Below are positions 1-11,200 of a DNA stretch of 64,000 nucleotides, in pieces (the stretch's first letter is position 1; the number at the start of each line of letters is the position of its first letter). The notes below the pieces were generated by a model. That model had not been told where the DNA came from. It worked only from the letters and a program-made list of their open reading frames with translations, and did no database searches. The stretch is from positions 1,152,195-1,216,194 of the forward strand of contig JAJEKB010021337.1 of the NCBI GenBank assembly GCA_022393335.1, in the 5' to 3' direction. Source of the DNA: Macrotrachela quadricornifera. Its lineage: Eukaryota; Rotifera; Eurotatoria; Philodinida; Philodinidae. The position numbers and the translations under genes are program-made.

Positions 1-126
1 ATGGATTCGATTATATTTTTCAAAATTTTTAGGTTTTCGGTTCCGTTTTTTTGGATCCACTGTACCCTACTTGTTTATATGCTTTATGTTAGTAATATAA
101 CGTATGATTATTGTATGTACAGGCGA

Positions 127-453
127 ATGAATAAGGAGGGAACGCAGAAGAAATCAAATCGGCCCATAGGAGTTTTCTCGGCCTACCCCTATTGAATCAC
201 ATATTAATCAAAAGAATATGTTGAAACTGACGTTTTGACAGTCTTTTCATTAGTTATTTGGATTTATGACTAAAAATGAGATATTTTGTTAGTAGGTTTT
301 TGTTTCGAAAACTCGATCAATAACTAATGAAAAGAGTGTTAAAACGTCAGTTTCAACATATTCTTTCGACTGATATATGATTCAGTAGGGGTAGGCTGAG
401 AAAACTTCTATGAGTCGATTTGACTTCTTATGCGTCCCCTCGTTTTTATTGAA
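127..453. mobile_element. Palindromic MITE-like element
   Basis: Two arms of about 125 bp are inverted copies of each other around a centre near 285. Features near 131-245 (an AGGAGGGAACGC-like end, then a CAAATCGRCCCATAGGAG-like block) reappear inverted at about 330-449 with scattered mismatches. There is no coding capacity. This is the form of a non-autonomous, hairpin-forming DNA transposon. I could not fix its ends or a target duplication. Confidence 0.65.
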
Positions 454-2381
454 TTATTTTAATGTAAAAATAGGAAAAAACAGTTGTTAAAATTTTTCAG
501 GTCTGTTTTGGATTTGAATATGTAAAGCGCCCTCTATATAAAATACTTCACGTTTGTTGACTGGAGTTTCGAAAGTAGCGCTTTGACCAGATCAATGAAC
601 ATTTATTTAGTCTTTTAATAGTTTTTTTTGTGTCAAAAATTCATGATCTCAACTTTAAAAAAGTATCTACCAATTGTATTATATTTACCATTGATTGAAT
701 GAGTCACCAGAGTCAGCTTATATACCACGGTTTGGTTTACACCTGATCTGTTAGATCCGTATTCACACTTAATCTTATAATATGTTTATTAATTTAATCA
801 AACGAACCTCTCTCTCTACAAAAACAATCTGGCATTTAACCAGAACAATTCAACGGTTGAATTTTTCAACCATCTTATAATACAATGGAAAATTACCTGA
901 GATATCACATCCAACAAGAAATACTATAGAGAAAAAAACAAGAAAACATATAAGGAAACATATCAGATAGAACGAAAGAAAAGAATCATCTATATGATAA
1001 TAGTATATGTAAAGAAAGAGTGAGAAGGGATAAACATATATGGAAAAATCATTGTGGCATATTTAGATACATACCATAGCGTAATCTTCATTAGAAAAAT
1101 AATGCGCATTAAATAATAAATAAAATTGATATGCATTTTCACTTATAAATTAATAGGCCAATAAAAAAAAAAGATGATGCCACTATAATGTAGGCCAAAT
1201 GCATAAACACAAGTCACCTTTACAAATGAACATGCTGAATATTTTGTTTTTAAGAAATTGAAGAGGACTCAGTAAGAAATAGAATTCAGAAATGAATTTC
1301 TTTATTTTGCCATATAAATAAAATAATCAATATATTAGTTGATAGATGCTGCATTACGCACGAAATATAAAATTTCTTCGAACTACTTCAAACAATGGAA
1401 CCAAATTGAATTGTAGGTGTTAATATATACAACATGTTCATGGAATGACTTTAATATATATATTTAAATCCGAAACGATAATTAAAAGAAATATATTGCA
1501 ATGTTTATTTTAAAAAAAATAATTTAAAGGACACCGCTGTTTTTCAAAAACTTGTTCAAATTTAATGAAATTTTGGCTGTAAGTAGAACTAAATAAGATA
1601 CATTCACTATATAATTTTCAGCTCGATATTCGTTGTCAAAGAGAAGTTATAGTGAAAATACCTTTGTATCAAATAGATGTTAAAATAGGAAAAAATTGGT
1701 TCTATATAGTTCTCAAAAAGATTAATCGATTTTTAGATTTCCTAATATAAAATAAACTGGATCATACGAAAATTGTTTGTTTTTTTACAAACTGTGTATT
1801 TCATTAATACCATCATATCTCTACAATGGAATGTTGCCGCAAGACCAAACTTTCATAAAAACTGTGTCTTAGTCTGGGTTACTATCACTATAAATTTGAA
1901 GAGAAACGGTTTTGTCCGAAGAAAATTGTGCTCATATCAAAGCCAAACGGCCATCGATAATTATTCAATTTTTGTTTAAAAAAGAGAAGTTTTTTTTAAA
2001 TTTAAGATGAATATTTGTCAAGTTAAGAGTAAATTTAAAGTCTTTAAATTCATCAATAAATAGATGAGTATCTCCAACTACCTGAGCAATAGATCTAAAC
2101 TTCAAATTCTTATAGAATATATTTTATTTCTCATTTCTCGGAAGATTGACTAGAATCTCAATTAGTCTCTTCAATTAATTAATTCTTAGTTACAAAGAAT
2201 CTATTTTTTTTGTTAAAAATGATGTTCCAAATACTTGACGTCTGTTAAATATTCATAAGTAACGCATGTTTCTTCATGAGTTGCCTAATTTGAGTTCGAA
2301 TATAAACGGCCCATGAGCTGCACTATATCAGCTCAAAAATAATCTTTTAAAAAATTGCATTATCTCTTCCTTATCGAAAAA

Positions 2382-2657
2382 GCAAAAGATAAAATTTCTT
2401 TTAATTATAAATTTATATTCAAGATACGCATCCCAGCGTGAAGATACCACGAAGGGCGATGAGCGTGGGGTGAGTGTTCAATGAAGGACATGTTGAACGC
2501 CGCGGTTTATTTTTCGCTGTTTTACTTAATTTGCATCGATGGTTGAATTGGAATTTTATATAGTTTTAGTTGAGACATTCATATAAATTTAACAAGGAAA
2601 GTAAAAGATAAAATTTGTAATTGTAAATTTTTAATTTTAAAATAATTTATCTTTTGC
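2382..2657. repeat. Weak inverted repeat
   Basis: GCAAAAGATAAA at 2382 is repeated inverted near 2645-2657, with loosely similar AT-rich sequence inside each end. It may be a decayed non-autonomous element, or chance in AT-rich DNA. Confidence 0.25.
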
Positions 2658-4473
2658 GTTCAATGTTTCAGTGTTGATTTCATTGGAAAATTTCATTTAC
2701 AAATTGAAATTATGCATACTCTATAAATTGTCATGGTTTTCAGAATTTATTATTGTGCTGTGATTATTTTTGAACTTTACAGTAATTGTAAACAAGAATA
2801 ATTTCCGTTTCGTGCTTCGTCAGTAACGAAAATTTAGGAAAATAGTTCATATGTGCGCATCATGGCAAAAATCCGACGAATCGGTGAATTAAGATCTTCA
2901 GTAGATGCATGTGTGTCTCTCTGTGCACTGCTATGCAAAGCTTTCATACACATTCTATTTTTCCTATTCAAAGAGGTGAAACCCAAAATTTGAGTTACAT
3001 ATTTCCAGTTTCAATTTTCACTTCTCAAGGTCCAATTCAATCGGCAATATAACTAGAAAAACGCACACCGCAGAGTGATAGCTGAGAGTGGCGGAGAACC
3101 AAAGCTGAATCATCACAGTCTACGTTGCAACGTCAGTTTGGAGTTCCATCAAATTTGAACTGGAGAGTAAACCTACAGATACTATGGTCGTCGATGGGGG
3201 ATCGACGAAATCTAGATGAAAGCCAAAGCCCGCACGTGTCATCGACCCTCCTGAAAGTGTGTCGAAATTGGGTCTGATGCGAATGCCCACATGTGGCTTC
3301 GCACCACCCAAGAGCGTCATGAAATGGATACAGTAACCTGAGAGCATTCCGAATAGCGGATCACCAAAGGATAATACAGAAGCTTACAGAATCGTAAAAC
3401 TATGGAACAAAATTAATGAACTAAGTTCAAAATCCGGAAGAGTAATCTTTGTTTCTGCACAAGATACTATCGAAATCGGTCACGTAATGAGTAGTATAAT
3501 CGGGTTATGCACTTCTTATGGTTTGGCTTCTTATTGTTTTCTAGTGTTTATATTTCATGTTCCTACGATTTTTCATAGTATTAAATGAGTGGTGACACTT
3601 CGTATGAAAAAAAAGACAAATATTCCGAATCAAATACATAGAAACATATGCAGAAATATTTAATGAAAGTTTTTTTCTATATGATCATTCATTGATCTTG
3701 AATGCTCAGTTGTTTGAGATTGTGAAAATTTTGAAAATGTTTTACTAATTGATTTGTTACTTCACGAAAAGGAGTTTGAAGTACATCGCTGATTAGTTTA
3801 TATATACGAACCACGAAGATGGGGTGTGTTTCCAAAATATTCGGGCACTAGAAATAAAAAGATTTTGATCGATGAATAAAACTGCTAGAATAATACATAC
3901 TTCTGCTATCTGTAAATGAGGTGAAATGCTTTCGGGTAAGATTTTCACAATATCAAGTTTTTTTTATTGTCTATTGCAAATTTAAGTTCGTTAAATGGTA
4001 CAGTGAACAGCCAAAATATACATTAACAAATTTCGATTGTAGCTTAAGTCCCCTACAAATTATAAACTAATTATATGAATTTTTGGCTATTTAGCTTAAA
4101 ATTGTTTACTCTTTTCATTGATTTTCGAAGTGATATTAAACTGTAAAGGTGCCATTTATATTCGAACTCGAAACGGGCAGCTCATGGGTTTCATGCATTA
4201 TTTTTAAGTAAAGAACAATGCTAAAACATAAAAGAAGACGATTGAATGCATTTATTTTATTGTATATGTGCAACAGAATGGAAATACATGTAAAATGTCA
4301 CATCTACTTACCATTTTAATGTTCTATTGATGAATAGAAAGTATTCTCAATGTTCTTCATGACCTATTAAGCGTAATCATTAGCGCTTTAAGTTATTCAT
4401 TAAAAATGAATGTAGAGAAAAGAGGAAAATAATTTCTGTCTTTGCGTGGCTGATAATTGTGCATATAAGTAAG

Positions 4474-4795
4474 ATGCGTTGGATCTTCGCTCTTCTCTTA
4501 CTGTTAATTTCTTGTTATATGGCAAACTGTGCTTGTCATCGATCTCATTGTAAGTTTCATTTTATGTTTATATAAAAATGAATGATTTTTATTAAATCAA
4601 GCTGGTCAATGTCCTGTTAAGAATAATAAAATCCGTTGTGGCATTGTTTGTCTAATTGAAAAAAAGCGAGAGATGTGTGCGAATGGTTCTTTGTGTTGCA
4701 TGAAAGATAGTCAATGTTCACGGCATCAAAAGTGTTGTCCATCATTATGTGGATATGTTAATCATTGTGTAAATGCGACGAATGTGCACAATTAA
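4474..4795 (+). CDS. Secreted WAP (four-disulfide core) peptide, two exons
   Basis: Exon 1 is 4474-4549, a 52-bp GT-AG intron is 4550-4601, and exon 2 is 4602-4795, giving 89 residues. The ATG begins a hydrophobic signal peptide (about residues 1-20, MRWIFALLLLLISC). The mature part is dense in cysteines: a GQCP start, single cysteines, a CC pair, then a D-x-x-C-x-x-x-x-K-C-C-x-x-x-C-x-x-x-x-C block. That spacing is the WAP domain signature. WAP proteins are secreted, often serine-protease inhibitors or antimicrobial peptides, but the target here is unknown. The two exons join in phase (split Ser codon) and the intron length is typical of this window. No neighbour suggests a shared role. The domain call is firm; the function is inferred from the family. 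Confidence 0.82.
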
Positions 4796-6412
4796 ATTCT
4801 TTCTATGCTAAACTCTTGTTTTGAAGAATAATCCTTTGGGGACGATTGGTTCCTTATGGGATTATGGTGATTCTCTGGTATTTTAAAACATAAAGATTGT
4901 TAAATGATATCAGTTTTTTTATTAAATGATTTATTAGGGACGTTCTTTGGTATAGTTTTGATTATTCTTTTTGCTGATAATCAATAGTGAATAATAAATC
5001 TAACACAGTCGGTTTTCAGGAAAAATTTTACTAGTCTAAAATTCGACAAGAAACATTCTTGTCTCTATAGGAATATGATAAGTTGGTTTTACACATGTTA
5101 AACTATATTACACTTTGAAAGAGTCTAAAGACGCATTTTCATAAAACTTTTTTTTTATAGAATAAAAATTCAGATTGATTTATTATGAAATATACAGAAA
5201 AAAAAAGAATTTTTTTGTTCGAAAAAAACCTCATCTCCAAAGGATTAATTTGACTTGGGTTTGAGGCACTTTTTCACTTAACTAGCCCACTTCTGATTGA
5301 GCATTTATGAAAGAAAAATCCTAGATTTATAACTACAATGGAATTCTAATTCAAGATATATGATCATAGGGTAAGTCCATGTGTTCAACTGAGTTCAAAC
5401 TACGGCGCAACTGCGATAAAAAAATCGCACTTGTAACAGAAGACGCCCAGTCAATCTCAACATTTTCTAAATAAATAACAAATTAATAAATTAATAAAAA
5501 TCAATAGATTAATAGAAATTAATAGACTATTAATGAAGTAATAAAAAACAATAATTTAATGATTGATTCATAATCAATTAATAATTCATCATTTAGTACA
5601 CCATACTATTGATTTTATTTTTTAGAAAAAAATAAAGTATCTTTCTCATTGTAAAAAGTTAAAATGAGGTAGAATGCTTGTGACAGTTCCTTTTATACCC
5701 CCATGCGTCAGTGCAAACAACGACCACTGCGACACAGGTATCAAAAAAGTGGTGACATGGCAGATGACAAAATACTCAATAATATCTATTGTTGTATGAT
5801 GAAACAAGAAACATTTATTAAAATTCAGCGATATTCTCGTATTTAGTCGAAAATAACGATGGTTTGATTAGCTTTTTTATGATAATATCTCGCTTAAATC
5901 AAATTGCTCTTCATTCACATTGTGCTTGTGCAGCTGAGGAAATCAATTGACAAGAATTGACGTATTATAAGTTGTATATGACACATGTGGTCGAATAATA
6001 TAAACGACTGTTTTTCTTTTTCCATTTCTTGTTTTCAATCTCTTTCCATCATAATTTTATTTGACATATCTTAGAAAATTGAAATTTGAAGTTCTTAGCT
6101 ACATAAAGCATTAATTTCTCTTTAAAATTTAAATAAATTTATTTTTGACAATACTTAAAGATTACATAAAAATTTGAAAATACATCATGTTTCAATGATT
6201 AAGATAAATCACAAACAAAAAGAAAAACAAACAATAATCAAGAAAAGAACTTGTAGATATGATAATAAATAAAATGAATTGATACAAACAAATATGATAC
6301 GATAAAAAAAATCGGAGAATAATAGTTCATATTCATGTAGTTTTTATATGGAAAAAATCGGTTGAAATAAAAAATTAATCTTCACTATTCTCAATCTCTT
6401 TATTGATTGATT
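4796..6412. other. AT-rich intergenic stretch
   Basis: This lies between the WAP gene and the 3' end of the giant minus-strand gene. It contains AT-rich simple sequence, including a run of ATTAATAGATTAATA-like words near 5480-5600. I see no gene or clear repeat family. Confidence 0.5.
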
Positions 6413-7684
6413 TTATGCTATAAAGCGTACATATTTTTCTCGATAAAGTTTTACTGCAGAATCTCCTTGATTTCCAGCTGCTTTTCTAAGAACTTCTTCG
6501 GTTACAAAATTAGTTAATAATTCAGCACCTTCACGAGAATGAATCTTCAGTGATTCACATCGTCCTCTTGTCTCTTTTGCAATTGTTTGAAAACTATCTT
6601 TTGCTAAATCAGTAAGATAAAATGCATGAACAGGAATGTTTTTACTTTTTAACTTTTTAAACTCATCGTCATAATATGTTGGTTTAGAAAATTTAGTCTT
6701 TTTCCAATAGGCTTCACCAAATCTCTCTCGCTTACCAGTCACATCATTTTTAGTATTCGGTGGAGCATCACCTATTAAAATAACTTGAGAAATTGAATCT
6801 CCTGTTTCACTTTCTTTAACAGCATGCCATAATCCTATTTCAATCGCTTCTCTTCCCCATCCACCCTCAGAAACAATTCTATCCATAAATGATCTTAAAT
6901 GACTAGGTTTCGTTTCCCAGGAAGAAACTTCTAAAATCTTATTTTCTTTAGAATTATAATTTCGATAAACAGCGAATTGCATTGAAAATGAATCTTTAGA
7001 TAATTTTTTTTCTTCTAAAATAGCTGAAGCACGTTCAAACATTGTACAGACTGTATCTTTAGCAGCAGACAATAAATTTGACATTGATCCTGTTGCATCC
7101 ATAAGAAGAAGTGTACGTGAATTTACTGAAACTATATTTGCTCCATAATTTTGCTCAATTAAAAACCTTTTAACAATATCTATTTTTCCATCAGACAATG
7201 CATTTATAAAATTTCTAGAAGCTTGATGCTCATGTTTACATTGTCCAATGCCAATTTCTTTTGCAGCACTTTTGCTTTCATAAAGTATATTACGAGCATT
7301 ATTCAAGGCGGTATAAAGAGTAGAACCTGTTATTTTTGGAATTTCTGTCTCCCAATTAGCACCAATAACCCATTCTAAATCACTATCTAATAAAATCATT
7401 CTATATGAACCTCTATCACCTTGTCGTGCTCCTCTTCCCATTATTTGATATTCTTCGGATAATTCTTCGGAAAAGAATGTTTGAAGTACATGAATACCAC
7501 CATTAGCTAAGACCTGTTGATTTCGACATATGAAATCAGTTCCTCGTCCAAACGTTCGAGTTAATAATGTAACTTTACCTTCAGTTGCTGCACGTTTAAT
7601 ACATAATTCTCTCTCTTTACTTGAAACTTTTTCGGTTATAATTTGTACATTCTGTTTAATAGATGACAATTCTGAAGAATTGTA
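6413..7684 (-). CDS. Giant GTPase/SecA-like/VWA gene, C-terminal part (second motor half and VWA domain)
   Basis: About 423 residues in one open frame with no initiating ATG of its own; it is the continuation of 8225-15726 beyond the inserted element at 7687-8224. The first 100 residues hold the second helicase half of a SecA-type motor: GRGTDF (motif V) and GRGARQGD (motif VI; bacterial SecA has a GRSGRQGD-type sequence). A von Willebrand A domain follows, with the MIDAS motif DATGSM and a later IGDAPP strand, as in VWA domains of the alpha-kinase/copine-like group. The frame ends at TAA 6413. Dropping 7685-8224 restores the frame exactly after a Phe codon ending at 8225. Role unknown: a VWA domain suggests metal-dependent protein binding next to an ATP-driven motor. 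Confidence 0.8.
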   Translation of the reverse strand, partial: YNSSELSSIKQNVQIITEKVSSKERELCIKRAATEGKVTLLTRTFGRGTDFICRNQQVLANGGIHVLQTFFSEELSEEYQIMGRGARQGDRGSYRMILLDSDLEWVIGANWETEIPKITGSTLYTALNNARNILYESKSAAKEIGIGQCKHEHQASRNFINALSDGKIDIVKRFLIEQNYGANIVSVNSRTLLLMDATGSMSNLLSAAKDTVCTMFERASAILEEKKLSKDSFSMQFAVYRNYNSKENKILEVSSWETKPSHLRSFMDRIVSEGGWGREAIEIGLWHAVKESETGDSISQVILIGDAPPNTKNDVTGKRERFGEAYWKKTKFSKPTYYDDEFKKLKSKNIPVHAFYLTDLAKDSFQTIAKETRGRCESLKIHSREGAELLTNFVTEEVLRKAAGNQGDSAVKLYREKYVRFIA

Positions 7685-7686
7685 AA

Positions 7687-8224
7687 CCCATGTCGCTAAA
7701 ACCGGTCGAAAACCGTCGGTTAACCGCGGTTCACCATCCGGTTAACTGGGCGGTTAACCGTCCGGTTAACCGGAGTTAACCGCGATTTGTTCCGGTTTTC
7801 TTACTCAATATTTTTTCATTTTTAACTCAACAAATATTTTTTTAATCTTAGAAAATTGTCAGATTTGAGTCGAAATCACGCCTCCTTATATTTGTGAGCG
7901 TGCTGAATCCGCTGGTGCGAGCCACATCAGCTATTTTCGCTTAGTTTACGAGTTTGAATATTTATTAAAGATGGCGCCATAAAAAATAATCATTCGTCAG
8001 GCTATTAACCTATAATGACAACTGCAGCACATTCTTATAGAATATGTTGTAACATGTTATAAACGACTTTTTTAGGTAAAAATCAACGTTCTCATGACAG
8101 ATAGTACTAATCTGATAGAAAACTCAATAAAAAAGTGACAAAAAAAGAGAAACCGATCCTAACCGACGGTTTTTTAATGAACCGCCGGTAACCGACGGTT
8201 TTGATGAAAAATAAGCGACATGGG
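7687..8224. mobile_element. 538-bp inverted-repeat element inside the giant gene
   Basis: The ends are perfect inverted copies for CCCATGTCGCT, followed by similar CGGTTAACCG-rich subterminal sequence on both sides (about 7700-7800 and 8155-8205). The element contains stop codons in the coding frame. The flanks read TGTAAA on the left and AAATGTC on the right, so a 2-bp AA duplication (TT on the coding strand) is likely. Removing 538 + 2 = 540 bp rejoins the coding frame. The superfamily is not determined. The element could in principle be removed by splicing, but I see no strong donor. Confidence 0.75.
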
Positions 8225-11200
8225 AAATGTCATTAACTTTTCTTCTGATTGAAAAAATACAAGAATTGCACGTTTAGCATTACACATTATGTCAATTTCT
8301 CCACGAATTCTCATGAAATATTCGGATTTATTCACTGCTTCTACATCATTAGTAGAATTATAATTACGATTACTTTTTCCGAAAACTGATGGCATATATG
8401 TATTTTTCTGTATTGCATAAACCTTTTCTAAAATATTTTTTTCTGGCTGAGCAAGGGTTTTTAAAGTACCAGTAACTCCTGTTATATATGAAAATTCATG
8501 AGGCATTTCAGCATAAGAAAATGTTCCACAATTAATAATAATGCCTACATTTGTTTCTAAACTATTCTCACTAATAAAACCTTTTTCATTTTCGTAATAA
8601 TATGCCCATATTGTATCATAACCACGCACCACATTTTCTGAAATGGATTCTCCTTCGATATAGACAATTTTATCATTTTGTACAAGATATGTTGATGGTT
8701 GAAACGACTTTAAAGAAGCTAATATATCTTTTATTGCTTCATCAAAAAGAAACATCCAATTACTGAATCGAATAGCACAATTTTGATATCCTGGCAAGGC
8801 TTTGACATCATTTAATGTACGTAGATTTCGATTTTTCCATAATGTATCTAATAAAATTTTTATCGATGAATCTTTTAAATATATTGCTGGTGTATACGTT
8901 CCACCATAATATTTTTCACTTAGAAAAACATCAACTTCATCAATTAATAATACTTTCTGTTGACTACGTGTTGTTGCTTGAACAACATCTATAATATTCT
9001 TATTATTGATAATCATATCACGAACTTTTTCTCGTATATTACATTTTTCATTCAAAAAGTTTTCGCATAATTTATTAAAAGTACCATATTGAATACGTTC
9101 ATCGATTCCAAGTGCTTGAAATACTGGAGCAAAATCATTTTTATCTCTCATACTTAAATATTCACTATAACATGAACAATCAACATTAATTCCAACAAGA
9201 GCAAAAACACAAGCTGTAACTGCTAAAACTACTGATTTACCTTCACCGGTTCCTACTTGTACTAAATTATTTATTAAATCATTAGAGATTCTTTTCACAG
9301 AAACTACCGGAACTTTCATGATTATCGAACTGTCTTTATATCCAATACCAAGAATACGAAAAATAGCAATAATTTGTGCAGCATGTGGCATTAAAAGATA
9401 AGCGTTTGCTGCTTCAATACCACGCATAGTATTGTAATGTTGAGTATTTTTCAAAGTCCAAACAGCAAATATATGTGCTAATAATTCTGGAATTCTATCT
9501 CGAAATAATTGATTCCAAATAAATTCATTCGATTTTTGAACTAATTTTCCAATAAGAACTTTTGTTTGTGTTATTAATACTCCAAGATCTGGTTCAGTTT
9601 GAGACTTTGGATCAATTGATTTTAAAATATCTGATACTAATCTATCGTATGTTTCTCTGAATTTTTTGTATCTCGAACGCAGAACATCCTTATCAAGACT
9701 ATCTCCTTCTAATTCTCCTATGACATAGTCAATATCATCTTGTTTTTGCATTCTTTCACGTCGTTTTCTCCAATCTTCTCCACTTAAACATGCATGTTCA
9801 GCAATTAATCGAGAACCTTCATCTGTTTTCTCTAATATTGAAGTTAATTGTGAAAGAATCAATGCACCGTGTTTTGTTTTGTATGCTTTTAGAACTTCAT
9901 CTATTATTCCATTAATTTTAATATCAAACATCAAAAAATTTTCAGCATAAAATTTCATTTTAACAAGTAATTCAGCGATTTCTGTAACATTAGCATCTGA
10001 ATTTACGATAGTTTTCGATAAAGATTTAACTTTTTCGAAAATTTTCGTTTCTGCTAATTCTAATGCATCACAAATTTTAGCTTCAGAAAGATTTATATAT
10101 TTATCAAATGATACAAGATGATTATAATATGTACGAAAATAATCCGACTCTAATGGTGTAACTTCATCTTTGGATGCACAATCAACAAGTTTCTTTTTAA
10201 TATCTTCGACTTTATCTTTAAGTTCTGTTTCTACTTTTTCAATATTTATTTCTAATAATGAAATATTTTTAAATTCTGAACTTATCGATTTTAATGTCTT
10301 AAAATGTATTCCAAGTTTCGAAAAAAATTGATTACGCATTGCTTCAAATCGTGTTGTTTCATCACTAATTAATTTAATATTTAAATTTTGTTTTAAAACA
10401 TTTATTTTTTTCTTTAATTCAAAAATCATTTCTGAATATAATTTTATATTTTTCATTGAATCTAAAAATTTTCTTATTAAATTATGTTGACAAGAACAAT
10501 TTCGAATTTTGTTTAAAAATCCATCCCAACATTCCATTGTACTTGCTATTTCACGTAATGATTTTATATTATTGAATTCGTTGATAGAAGTATCAAATGC
10601 TTGGGAAATTTTATTATAATTATCATAAACATTCTTCAATCCGATCTCGACACATTCCAATACTTTTTCAGATAGTAATTCATTCATTCTTCTAGGCAAT
10701 TCTTTACTAATATCAATGTATGCTATCATATTACTAAAAGCTTGTTCAATTATTTGAATATTCTCAATTTTGGATATATCAGTAAGAGTTTGTGCATAAT
10801 TAATAATGTTTGTACTTATTAAAGTACAAACTTGTTCATAAAATTTATCTACTTCAGAAATATTTTCAACATTATCCTTATATTTAATGACTTGTTTTAT
10901 ATTATTGATAGCGAGTTCGATATTTCCTCCATTTAATGCATTTTGTATATTTTTAAGATGATTATCCAATTTATTAATAATTCCATTAAGTAAAATTTCA
11001 AGACATTCATCTAAATTTTCTTTTTTATATTCTAATATAAGTTTTCCTATTTTTTCAATTTTTGAATCATCTACAGTTTCATTTTGAAAAAGACCTTTTA
11101 ATTCATATTTATATGCTTTTTCTTCGTCCTTAAATTTCTTAGTAAGATCATCAAGGTCTGGCTTAAATGACTGTTGTAAATTATCGGGTAAATATCTAAC

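Larger units (their letters stand above)
1..4473. other. Gene-poor stretch
   Basis: I see no convincing gene here. The open frames are short, AT-rich and lack recognisable domains. The stretch contains the palindromic element at 127-453 and a weak inverted repeat at about 2382-2657. The section around 3060-3350 is richer in G+C, with an open minus-strand frame of about 85 codons that I cannot assign. Confidence 0.5.

Noticed and set aside
3120..3350. GC-richer minus-strand open frame of about 85 codons
   Set aside because: No recognisable domain, no clear splice sites or start, and it ends without context. It could be an old gene fragment, but I cannot support it.
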